Assembly (NCBI GenBank): GCA_002324875.1
Contig: NTJG01000002.1
Coordinates: 62,001 to 126,000 of the forward strand
DNA: 64,000 bases
Source of the DNA: Lysobacteraceae bacterium NML93-0793
GTDB lineage: Bacteria; Pseudomonadota; Gammaproteobacteria; Xanthomonadales; Xanthomonadaceae
Direction of reading: 5' to 3'
The first letter of the stretch is position 1; each line of letters begins with the position of its first letter. A program made the position numbers and the translations under genes. The notes beneath the pieces are model-generated. The model was not told where the DNA came from, did not search any database, and saw only the letters and a program-made list of their open reading frames with translations. Positions 27,190 to 37,369 of this stretch are shown piece by piece.

Positions 27190-28887
27190 TCAGCCCCGTC
27201 CGGCCTCCGCCACGTCCCGGGTTCCGGCGCCGCCGTCGCGCCCCTGGCGCATCGCCAGCGCCGCTTCGAACGTCACCCACAGCGCGGCGATCAGGATCAC
27301 GATGTCCATGCCCAGCAGCAGCCAGTTGCCGTCGTTGTAGAACGTGCCGAGCTGCACCACGAGCGCATACACCGACATGATCAGCAGGAACACCATCGGA
27401 ATCCCGGTGAACCAGGGGTTGCGGCCCTTGCGGATCAGGATGACGGTGATGATCGCCAGCGTCAGCGCCGCCAGCAGCTGGTTGGTGGTGCCGAACAGCG
27501 GCCAGATCACCATGCCGCCACTGCCGCCGCTGCCGGCGCCGAAGGCCAGGGCCATGCACACGCCGAGCGCGAGCACGGTGCCGAGCAGCGTGCCCACCTT
27601 GAAGCCGGCGAGTTCGGCGGCTTCCTGCACGACGAAGCGCTGCAGGCGCAGGCCGGTGTCCATCGTGGTGGCGGCGAACAGGATCGCCATCGTCGCCAGC
27701 AGCGTGGAGCCGAGGTTCTGCGGCAAGCCGAGGCCGGCGCCGATCAGCGCCTCGCCGCCGTTGACGAAGGCGGTGACATTGCCGCCGCCGAAGCTGCTGT
27801 AGACCGCCTGCCAGTCGACCAGGGTGGCGAAGCCCGCGGTGCAGCAGATGATCGCCGCCAGCGACAGCATGCCCTCGCCCACCGCGCCGAAGTAGCCGAC
27901 GAAGCGCGCATCGGTTTCCTTGTCCAGCTGCTTGGATGTGGTGCCCGAGGCGACCATGCCGTGGAAGCCGGAGATCGCGCCGCAGGCGATGGTGACAAAC
28001 AGCAGCGGCACGATGCTCGGCGTGCCGTCCGGCACGGCCGTGTTGAACGCCGGCGCCACGATCGTCGGCGAGGCGATCAGCACCGCCGCGTACAGGATGC
28101 CCAGGCCCACGAACAGCTGCAGGCCGTTGATGTAGTCGCGCGGCTGCAGCAGCACCCACACCGGCAGCACCGAGGCGATGCCGGCATAGAGGAACAGCAG
28201 CACGATCCAGGTCGAGCCGGCGCTCATGCCCAGCACCGTCTCGGGCAGCACGATGGGGTACAGGCTGCCCAGCCAGATCAGCGCGTAGAGCACCACGACG
28301 CCGATGATCGACGGCCACAGCAGGCCCATCTTGAAGCGGTAGATCGCCTGGCCGATGAGCAGCGCCACCACGATCGCGCCCCAGACCGGGATCACCGAGG
28401 TCGGCGTGGACACCAGCAGGTTCGAGATCACCACCGCGAATGCGGCGTTGACCATCAGCAGCAGCAGGAAGATCACCACCAGGAACAGATTGCGCCCGCG
28501 CCGGCCGATGTAACTGCCGCTGAGCATGCCCATCGACTTGCCGCGGTTGCGCACGCTGGCCCACAGCGCGCCGAAGTCGTGCATGCCGGCGAAGAACACC
28601 GTGCCGAACACCACCCAGAGGAACGCCGGTCCCCAGCCCCAGATCACCGCGATCGCCGGACCGACGATCGGCGCGGCGCCGGCCACCGACGTGAAGTGGT
28701 GGCCCCAGAGCACGAACCGGTTGGTCGGCACGTAGTCGACGCCGTCGCGCATGGTGTGCGCGGGCGTCTGGAAGTCGGCCTCGAGCCGGTAGATCTTCTC
28801 GGCGATGAACTTCGAATAGAAGAAATAGCCGAGCGCCATGATCGTCAAACCGACGACCAGCAGAATGATCGCGTTCATCTTCAGCAC
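27190..28887 (-). CDS. cstA: carbon starvation protein A, peptide/pyruvate-type transporter
   Basis: 565 residues from ATG 28887 (ATG 28878 is possible). Highly hydrophobic, sixteen or more membrane segments. CstA motifs visible: 'HHFTSVAGAAPIVGPAIAV', 'WGWGPAFLWVVFGTVFFAG', 'MHDFGALWAS', 'GFHGMVASGTTSKQLDKETD'. CstA proteins import peptides and, in the BtsT branch, pyruvate. First gene of a tight minus-strand operon with the CC-ending protein, the ArsA-like ATPase and ExoD. Confidence 0.94.
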   Translation of the reverse strand: MLKMNAIILLVVGLTIMALGYFFYSKFIAEKIYRLEADFQTPAHTMRDGVDYVPTNRFVLWGHHFTSVAGAAPIVGPAIAVIWGWGPAFLWVVFGTVFFAGMHDFGALWASVRNRGKSMGMLSGSYIGRRGRNLFLVVIFLLLLMVNAAFAVVISNLLVSTPTSVIPVWGAIVVALLIGQAIYRFKMGLLWPSIIGVVVLYALIWLGSLYPIVLPETVLGMSAGSTWIVLLFLYAGIASVLPVWVLLQPRDYINGLQLFVGLGILYAAVLIASPTIVAPAFNTAVPDGTPSIVPLLFVTIACGAISGFHGMVASGTTSKQLDKETDARFVGYFGAVGEGMLSLAAIICCTAGFATLVDWQAVYSSFGGGNVTAFVNGGEALIGAGLGLPQNLGSTLLATMAILFAATTMDTGLRLQRFVVQEAAELAGFKVGTLLGTVLALGVCMALAFGAGSGGSGGMVIWPLFGTTNQLLAALTLAIITVILIRKGRNPWFTGIPMVFLLIMSVYALVVQLGTFYNDGNWLLLGMDIVILIAALWVTFEAALAMRQGRDGGAGTRDVAEAGRG

Positions 28888-29008
28888 TCCCGGACATTCG
28901 CGGCAGGCGACCGCAGTCCCGGAAGCATCGCCGCTGGGACGTGACGACGGAACCCCTGGAACGCGGATATCGGCGCGCGCTACGACTAAAGTCTGAGCCG
29001 GACGGGGT

Positions 29009-29560
29009 TCAAGCTGGCGGGGTCAGCGAGCGACCGTACTGGTAGGAGAGCAGCGCCTTGATCAGGAAATCCACCTGCAGCGGCTGCCTCGCGTCCACGC
29101 GCAGCACCGGAATCCGATAGCCGCGCGCGAGCAGCGCATCGCGGAATTCCGGCAGTGCGAACGCATCGGCGAGGTCGGTCCGGGTCACGCCGACCGCGAA
29201 GCAGGCCTGCGGCGCGAGTTCCCCGAAGCGCCGCAACAGATGGACTGTGCTGTCGACACGATCGGCGCGCTCGGCGCTGACCAGCACGACGACCCCCATC
29301 GCCCCCTCGGCGACCATCGGCCACATGAAGTCCAGATAGCCCTGCCCCGGCACGCCGTAGACATGCAGCAGCTCGCCGGTATCCAGTTCGATCGAGCTGT
29401 AATCCAGCGCCACGGTGGTGTGGGTCTTGTCGCCGTGCACGTCCTCGCTGATCGGCATCTCGGTGCTGACCGGCTCGCTGTCGGAGATCGCGCGGATCGC
29501 CGTCGTCTTGCCGGCGCCCATGTCGCCGACGAAGACGAGCTTGGTGGTGACGTTATCCAC
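29009..29560 (-). CDS. small Ras-like GTPase (MglA/CvnD type) partnered with roadblock proteins
   Basis: 183 residues from GTG 29560, chosen because GGAGGATCCC places a good ribosome site before it. P-loop 'GDMGAGKTT' near residue 14, switch II 'YGVPGQGYLDFMW' with PGQ replacing the usual DxPGQ, and 'GVTRTD' in place of NKxD. This is the altered GTPase class seen in actinobacterial conservons (CvnD). It overlaps the upstream 332-residue gene by 8 nt and ends a minus-strand operon with two roadblock genes, so a roadblock-regulated polarity or signalling switch is likely. Confidence 0.85.
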   Translation of the reverse strand: MDNVTTKLVFVGDMGAGKTTAIRAISDSEPVSTEMPISEDVHGDKTHTTVALDYSSIELDTGELLHVYGVPGQGYLDFMWPMVAEGAMGVVVLVSAERADRVDSTVHLLRRFGELAPQACFAVGVTRTDLADAFALPEFRDALLARGYRIPVLRVDARQPLQVDFLIKALLSYQYGRSLTPPA

Positions 29561-30551
29561 GGGATCCTCCGAAATGCAGTCCAAAACGGCGCGCCACGCG
29601 CACCAGCAGCCCGGCGGACGCCGGCCCGGCCTCCGGCGCCGGCGCCCGGCGCGTCACCGGGGCTGGCGCGATGTGCGCGAGCCCGCTGTGATGCACGGCG
29701 GCGAAGATGCGCGCGGTCTCCGCTTCGGGCAAACCGCAGGCCTCGGCAAGCGCGACACTCGACCACGGCCGCTGCAACAGACAGCCCAGCGCCAGGATCC
29801 ACCCGCCCGGCAGCACGGCAGCATCGACGGCGGGCCAGCCCTTGAGCCCCAGCACTCCGTCAGCGGGCCGCCCGCCGACCGGATGCGCACTGCGCGAGGC
29901 CGCCCGCCACACGAAGGGTTCCAGTGGCGCCCGTGTGGGCACACCCGCACGCCGCGGATCGAACGCGGCCCGTGCGATGTGCTCGACGCGCCAGTCCGTG
30001 CGCTCGCAGGCCTCGACCAGCGCGGTCTCCCCACCGCCGGGCGGCAGATGCAGCAGGCCGCGGTCACGATCGACGGCCACGCGCAGCTCACCGCATTCGA
30101 GCAGGGTCACGATGCCTGCCGTGGTGGCCACGTGGTCGAGCAGGCGCGGTGTCCGCGCGTCCAGCGGTGTCCGATCCGGCGACCGTGGTGACGGCAGCGC
30201 CGCGGCCACCGTCGCGAGTACGGGGGCCTCGTCGCCGAGTAGACGGAGGAGCTGGTCGAACATGTCTTTGACCGTCGCGCCGTGGTGCAGGCCCTGCAGG
30301 TCACCACGGCGCTCGCGCGCGATGGTCAGCACGGCCACGCCCGTTTCGCGTCCCTGCTCCGCCGCGGCCGCGCCTTGCGCGGAATCCACGCCGGCCACCA
30401 GCAGCCGGATGCCGGTGCCCGGCCAGTCACGCAGTTCGGCGTGCACCCGCTCGGCCATGAGCAGGGAGCACGCGACCTTCAAGCGCGTCATGTGCAGCAG
30501 ATCGAGGCCGGCAGCCGCGATGCGCGCGTGTTGATATCGGGGGGCGGTCAT
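29553..30551 (-). CDS. unknown protein between roadblock genes and GTPase
   Basis: 332 residues from 30551. I do not recognise the family. Residues about 1-115 look like an alpha/beta domain ('LLVAGVDSAQGAAAAEQGRE', 'VAVLTIARERRGD'). The middle is Arg/Pro-rich. Residues about 255-300 ('LLQRPWSSVALAEACGLPEA') resemble a winged-helix such as follows DUF742 in conservons. No signal peptide or membrane helix is visible. The 8-nt overlap with the GTPase and its place in the operon suggest it acts with the GTPase. It could be a multi-domain adaptor or a DNA-binding effector; both are guesses. Confidence 0.7.
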   Translation of the reverse strand: MTAPRYQHARIAAAGLDLLHMTRLKVACSLLMAERVHAELRDWPGTGIRLLVAGVDSAQGAAAAEQGRETGVAVLTIARERRGDLQGLHHGATVKDMFDQLLRLLGDEAPVLATVAAALPSPRSPDRTPLDARTPRLLDHVATTAGIVTLLECGELRVAVDRDRGLLHLPPGGGETALVEACERTDWRVEHIARAAFDPRRAGVPTRAPLEPFVWRAASRSAHPVGGRPADGVLGLKGWPAVDAAVLPGGWILALGCLLQRPWSSVALAEACGLPEAETARIFAAVHHSGLAHIAPAPVTRRAPAPEAGPASAGLLVRVARRFGLHFGGSRG

Positions 30552-30629
30552 GGGCGCTGCGCGTTGCGGGCACGGACACGCCGCCGGCCGGAGCCGGCGG
30601 CGTGCGGTGAGCGCGTCGGTCGGATCGGC

Positions 30630-30992
30630 TTACTTGAAATCGAGCGTGCGCTCGAACGCCTTGAGCTCGTGGCGCGCCATGGCCAGGTTCGACTTCGCCC
30701 GGTCCAGCACCACGTACAGGAACAGCGCGCCGTTGCTCTCGAGCGGACGGATCAGGTGGTACTGGTGGCTCAACGTGATCAGGATGTCCTCGATGGTGTC
30801 GGTCAGCCCGAGCATCTTGGCGACGTTGCGCTTGGAGCGGATGACCTCGGTATTGCCGGCCGCCGCCACGTCGAGATCCAGAGCGCCTCCGCCGAGCGTG
30901 CCCAGTGCCATGCCGCTGTCGCTGTCGACCAGCGCCGCGCCGATGAAGCCCGCGAGGCCGTTGAGCTGGTCGAGATTGAGATTGCCTGCCAT
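30630..30992 (-). CDS. roadblock/LC7 domain protein (second of two)
   Basis: 120 residues from ATG 30992, chosen because AAGGAC lies 6 nt upstream. A short hydrophilic N-terminus is followed by a roadblock/LC7 fold: 'GLAGFIGAALVDSDSGMALG', 'VIRSKRNVAKMLGLTDTIED' and 'YHLIRPLESNGALFLYVVLD'. Such domains bind small Ras-like GTPases as activating or scaffold subunits (MglB for MglA). Sits between the first roadblock gene and the unknown protein. Confidence 0.85.
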   Translation of the reverse strand: MAGNLNLDQLNGLAGFIGAALVDSDSGMALGTLGGGALDLDVAAAGNTEVIRSKRNVAKMLGLTDTIEDILITLSHQYHLIRPLESNGALFLYVVLDRAKSNLAMARHELKAFERTLDFK

Positions 30993-31084
30993 TGAAATGT
31001 CCTTGAGCTGCATGAGGTGGAGCGGAAGAGCGATCGCGCGCGCATCACGCGTCGCGGATCGAACGAGGGACTGCGGTGTACGGA

Positions 31085-31516
31085 TCAGAGCCGGTCGCGG
31101 ATGCGCGCGGCGCACTCGCGGGCGGCGAACAGCAGGACGGCCAGCGTGGCCTGCTGGTCGCCGAGCACGGCCAGGGTGTACAGCCTCGCGCCGTTGATGC
31201 GGATGACCACGAGGCTGCCGTGTGCGGTGGAGATGGTGGCGTGGTCGGCCGCCGACATGCCGACTTCCTTGGCCAGGGTTTCGCCCAGCGTGAGGAACGA
31301 GTTGGTCATCGCCGACACCCGGCGCGGGTCGAGTCGCGCATGCGTCCAGTCCGCGACCGCGCGCCCGTCGGCGGTGGAGAGCAGCAGCATCGCCACGCCC
31401 TTCGCGCGCGCCTGCACGCGTTCGAACTCGCTGCGGATCGCGTCCGCATCCGCCGGCGAGGTGCCGGGCGCACGGGCACTCAAGCTGACGACCTTCTCCA
31501 GTGTTGCCTGCTGCAC
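31085..31516 (-). CDS. roadblock/LC7 domain protein (first of two)
   Basis: 143 residues from GTG 31516. The roadblock fold is seen as 'GVAMLLLSTADGRAVADW', 'RVSAMTNSFLTLGETLAKEV' and 'HGSLVVIRINGARLYTLAVL', matching CvnB/MglB-type proteins. It shares little identity with the second roadblock protein. As the first gene of the set it probably lies next to the promoter, in the 180 bp shared with the downstream end of the DUF819 gene. Confidence 0.85.
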   Translation of the reverse strand: MQQATLEKVVSLSARAPGTSPADADAIRSEFERVQARAKGVAMLLLSTADGRAVADWTHARLDPRRVSAMTNSFLTLGETLAKEVGMSAADHATISTAHGSLVVIRINGARLYTLAVLGDQQATLAVLLFAARECAARIRDRL

Positions 31517-31696
31517 GCTCGGTACCAGATTCGGGAACGGCGTTCACCGAAGCACGAGCCGTGCCAACTGCACGGTTCCGACGTAACGGCCATCAAGGTG
31601 AACCGGTGTCCATGCGCGCCGGTTTGTGACACCCGCGGTCCGACATCGACCGGTCGCGTCACGTACCTGCCTGTGCGCTGGCGACGCCTCGCCTGT

Positions 31697-32956
31697 CTAC
31701 TGCCCGGCCATCAGCCGCAGCAGCTGGCCGGTGAAATAGGCCACCACCGTGCCGGTGGCATACCCCACCGTGCCCAGCAGCACGCCGACCGGCGCCAGCG
31801 TGGGATGGAAGGCGGCAGCGATCACCGGCGCCGACGCCGCCGCGCCCACATTGCCCATCGAGCCGACGCCGACGTAGAACATCGGCGCCCGCACCAGACG
31901 CGCCGCGCCCCAGATCACCAGCACGTGCACCGTCATCCAGATCACGCCGATCGCGATGAGTTCGAGCCGGTCGAAGAGCTGGGTGAAGTCCATCTGCATG
32001 CCGATGCAGGCGATCAGGAAGTACAGGAACACCGTGCCGATCTTCGACGCGCCCGCGCTTTCGAGGCGCCGCACCGGGGTGAAGCTCAGGCCCAGACCCG
32101 CGGCCGTCGCCAGCAGCACCACCCAGACGAAGGCCGAATCCAGACTCAGCTGCGCGGCCGAGGCGACGTTGGCGCCGAACCACGCCGCCAGCGGGGTCGC
32201 GATCGCATGGGCCAGCCCGACCAGCCCGAAGGCGACACCGACAATCACCATCAGGTCGGTCAGCGTGGGGATGCGCGCATTCGCTGCCTCGTAGGCGGCC
32301 ATGCGTGCCTTCATCTCGTCGATCGCGCGCGTGTCCGCGCCGGAGCGCGCGTCGATCTGCGCCGAACGGTTGGCCAAAAACAGCAGCGTCGCCATCAACG
32401 CACTGGCCATGGCCACGTCGACGACGGCGAACTGGCCGAACAGCGTCGCGTCGACCGCGTAGACCTCGCGCATCGCCACCATGTTCGCGCCGCCGCCGAT
32501 CCAGCTGCCGGCGAGCGCGGCCATGCCCTTCCAGGTATCGCCGGCGACGGCCGCCGGCCACAGCCATTCCATCAGCTGGAACGACACCACGGCGCCGAGC
32601 ACGATGCCGAAGGTGCCGGCGACGAAGACGAACAGCAGCTTCGGCCCGAGGCGCAGGATGCCCTTGAGATCGATCGACAGCGTCAGCAGCACCAGCGCGG
32701 CCGGCAGCAGCACCCGGCTTGCGACCGGGTTGTAGAGCGCGCTGTTGGCGCCGTCGATCAGGCCGACGGTGTTGTAGAACGCCGGCACGAAGTAGCACAG
32801 CAGCAGTGCAGGCACCCAGGCGAAGAACTTCTTCCAGAACGGCGTCGGCCCGCTGGCAAGCCAGAAGATCAGGCCCAGCGTCGCGGCGATCAGGCCGAAC
32901 AGGACGATGTCGCTGGTGATCAGCGCGGTGGACGGCACGGTGGACTCGATCGCCAT
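31697..32956 (-). CDS. DUF819 (YjcL-type) family membrane protein
   Basis: 419 residues from ATG 32956. About ten to eleven membrane segments with the YjcL/DUF819 patterns 'ALAGSWIGGGANMVAMREVY', 'VGVGSMGNVGAAASAPVIAA' and 'VGVLLGTVGYATGTVVAYFT'. These glycine-rich re-entrant motifs resemble those of dicarboxylate/glutamate transporters, so a secondary transporter is likely, substrate unknown. It lies 73 nt downstream of the first S9 peptidase gene, behind a strong terminator. Confidence 0.88.
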   Translation of the reverse strand: MAIESTVPSTALITSDIVLFGLIAATLGLIFWLASGPTPFWKKFFAWVPALLLCYFVPAFYNTVGLIDGANSALYNPVASRVLLPAALVLLTLSIDLKGILRLGPKLLFVFVAGTFGIVLGAVVSFQLMEWLWPAAVAGDTWKGMAALAGSWIGGGANMVAMREVYAVDATLFGQFAVVDVAMASALMATLLFLANRSAQIDARSGADTRAIDEMKARMAAYEAANARIPTLTDLMVIVGVAFGLVGLAHAIATPLAAWFGANVASAAQLSLDSAFVWVVLLATAAGLGLSFTPVRRLESAGASKIGTVFLYFLIACIGMQMDFTQLFDRLELIAIGVIWMTVHVLVIWGAARLVRAPMFYVGVGSMGNVGAAASAPVIAAAFHPTLAPVGVLLGTVGYATGTVVAYFTGQLLRLMAGQ

Positions 32957-32983
32957 CGAATGGAGATTCCGGAAATAAGAGGA

Positions 32984-33021
32984 AATTCAAAGAAGGACGG
33001 CCGGCTTGGCGCCGGCCGTCC
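32984..33021 (-). terminator. intrinsic terminator of the S9 peptidase gene
   Basis: Read on the minus strand after the peptidase stop, an 11-bp perfect stem (ggacggccggc/gccggccgtcc, loop ttggc on the plus strand, 32995-33021) is followed by TTCTTTGAATTT. It separates the peptidase transcript from the DUF819 gene. Confidence 0.8.
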
Positions 33022-33029
33022 CAAAACGC

Positions 33030-35135
<2,106 letters not shown>

Positions 35136-35275
35136 GGCGCGGACTCCGGACAAAGAGCCCGAATGGTAGGCCGGGGCCGCGGTGCAGGCAAAGCGCCCGG
35201 GACGCGTACGCGCTCCAGGCGCGCGCACCGGCGTAGCCGTACACGGCACGCCGGGTGCGCGGCCACACGCATGGC

Positions 35276-37240
35276 TCACTCCAGGGCGGTGTCGCCGCCC
35301 AGATGTCCGGCCAGAAACGCCAGCAACCGTGTATAGAACGCCCGGCGGTTTTCCGGCTTGTAGAAGCCGTGGCCTTCGTTGGCGACGTACAGCGTATCCA
35401 CCGGCACGCCGGCCGCACGCAGTGCGCGCTCCATCCGACGGGTGTGCTCGACCGGCGCGATCTCGTCTTCGCCACCGGCCACCAGCAGCACCGGCGCCTG
35501 GATGCGATCGGCCAGGCGCGTCGGCGAACGGGCCGACAGCTGGGCGGTATCGGTGCCGACCCATTCGTCGAGCCAGGTGCGCATCGATGTGCCGCCGCGA
35601 CGGTCCTGGGTGCGCATCAGCGGCAGATCGTAGACGCCGACATAGCCCACGGCGCAGCGATAGAGGTCCGGCTCACGGGCCACGCCCATCAGCGCCGCAT
35701 AGCCGCCGTAGCTGGCGCCGTAGATGCAGATCCGCTCGGCATCGGCATGGCCCTGGGCGACGGCCCAGCGCGTGGCGTCGGTCAGGTCGTCCTGCATCGT
35801 GCCGCCCCACTCGCGCGCGCCGGCGTGGCGGAACGCGCGTCCGTAGTTGCCGGAGCCGCGGAAGTTCACCTGCAGCACTGCGTAACCGGCCTGGGCCAGC
35901 ACCTGCGCGTCGGGTTCGAAGGCCCAGTCGTCGAAGATGCCGAACGGGCCGCCGTGCGGCATCACCACCAGCGGCAGCGGCGCATCGCCCGCGCTGGCGG
36001 GCCGGGTGAGGTAGCCGTGCAACGGCAGGCCGTCGCGCGCCTGCAGCGTCACCGGCTGCATCGCCGCCATGCGCGCAGGGTCGATCCGTGCCCGACGCGG
36101 CAGCACGAAGTCCGCCTGCCGGCCGGCGACGTCGAAGGTGTAGAAGCTGCCGGGATCGGTGTCACTGGTGACGAGCAGCATCTGCGTGGCTGCGTCGCGC
36201 GTGGCCGAGGCCACCCGCACGACCTGGCCCGGAAATGCGGCTTCCAGCATGCGCATGCGTTTCGCGTCGTCGCCCGTCTCGTCGAAGAACGCGGTGCGCG
36301 GCGGCGCGCCCAGATACCGCACGCCGACCGCGGCCACCGTGCCCGGGCGCATGATCAGCTCGGGATCCACGGCGGCATCGCGCGCCAGCTCGCGACGCTC
36401 GCCGCTGGCGATCGTCCAGGCGATCACGGCGTCCGGCCCGCTCGGCTGCGACACCTGCAGGTAGGCGACCGTATCGTCTTGCGAGAATCCGATCGGCACC
36501 TCGACACGACCGCTCTCACGCTCGTCGTTGATCAGCTGCCAGTCGGCGCCGCGCTGCTCGCGGTAATAGAGCCGGCTGATGTTGTCGCCACGCGCACCCA
36601 CGGCGAAACGGATCTCGCCGGCGTGATCGGCGAGGAACTGCCCGCGGTAGACCGGCGCGGTCGCGATCGTCGTGCGACGGCCGGTCTGCACGTCCATGCG
36701 GTCGACGCGGGTCAGCGGATCTTTCGAGAACGGCGACACGGCGACCAGCACGTTGCGGGGATCGTCAGGCAGCAGATCGATCGGCCAGGCATGGACGAAC
36801 TCCTCCTTCGCCGACGAGCGGATATTGGTCCCGAGGCTGCTCTCGCGCACGCGCCAGCCGACCAGCAGCTGCGGCCGGCTGCCGTCGACGTTCATCGCGA
36901 ACAGCTCGCCGGTCGGCGAAGGGAAGTCGCGCGCGCCGAAACGCTCGGCGAGGCCGAACATCAGACGCTGGTCGCCCACCCACCAGAAGTCGGCGATGTG
37001 CGTGTTGCGCGGCAGCTGGTGACTGCCGACGATTGTCTGGTCGGAGCGGCGCATGACCGCCACCGCCGAGCGCTCGCCCAGCGGCAGCGTCGCCGCGTAG
37101 AACTCGCCGGTCGGCGAGATCTTGATGTCGCGGACACCGTCGTTCTCGATGAACGGCGCCAGATCCACCTGTGCCTGCGCGCCGAACGCGACCACGGCTA
37201 GCACACCCACCCACATCCACTGCAGTCCCTTGCGGACCAT
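35276..37240 (-). CDS. secreted S9-family peptidase
   Basis: 654 residues from ATG 37240, preceded by GGGAGG. Signal peptide (ending GAQAQ), a less regular N-terminal propeller ('DIKISPTGEFYAATLPLGE'), and a catalytic domain with 'GASYGGYAALM' (Ser), 'VAGGEDEIAP' (Asp) and 'NEGHGFYKPENR' (His). It differs clearly from the neighbour at 33030, so this is not a recent duplication. Divergent from the frameshifted POT transporter gene. Confidence 0.93.
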   Translation of the reverse strand: MVRKGLQWMWVGVLAVVAFGAQAQVDLAPFIENDGVRDIKISPTGEFYAATLPLGERSAVAVMRRSDQTIVGSHQLPRNTHIADFWWVGDQRLMFGLAERFGARDFPSPTGELFAMNVDGSRPQLLVGWRVRESSLGTNIRSSAKEEFVHAWPIDLLPDDPRNVLVAVSPFSKDPLTRVDRMDVQTGRRTTIATAPVYRGQFLADHAGEIRFAVGARGDNISRLYYREQRGADWQLINDERESGRVEVPIGFSQDDTVAYLQVSQPSGPDAVIAWTIASGERRELARDAAVDPELIMRPGTVAAVGVRYLGAPPRTAFFDETGDDAKRMRMLEAAFPGQVVRVASATRDAATQMLLVTSDTDPGSFYTFDVAGRQADFVLPRRARIDPARMAAMQPVTLQARDGLPLHGYLTRPASAGDAPLPLVVMPHGGPFGIFDDWAFEPDAQVLAQAGYAVLQVNFRGSGNYGRAFRHAGAREWGGTMQDDLTDATRWAVAQGHADAERICIYGASYGGYAALMGVAREPDLYRCAVGYVGVYDLPLMRTQDRRGGTSMRTWLDEWVGTDTAQLSARSPTRLADRIQAPVLLVAGGEDEIAPVEHTRRMERALRAAGVPVDTLYVANEGHGFYKPENRRAFYTRLLAFLAGHLGGDTALE

Positions 37241-37369
37241 GACGCCTCCCCTCGCGAAATCGGTCGAATGGCGTGTGTTTCGCGCACGCCTCGGCCCGAT
37301 GATAACCGCGCCGCGCGAACCGACCACCTGCACTCCTATACTCGCGCCTTCTCGCCTCCGGAGCGCGCC

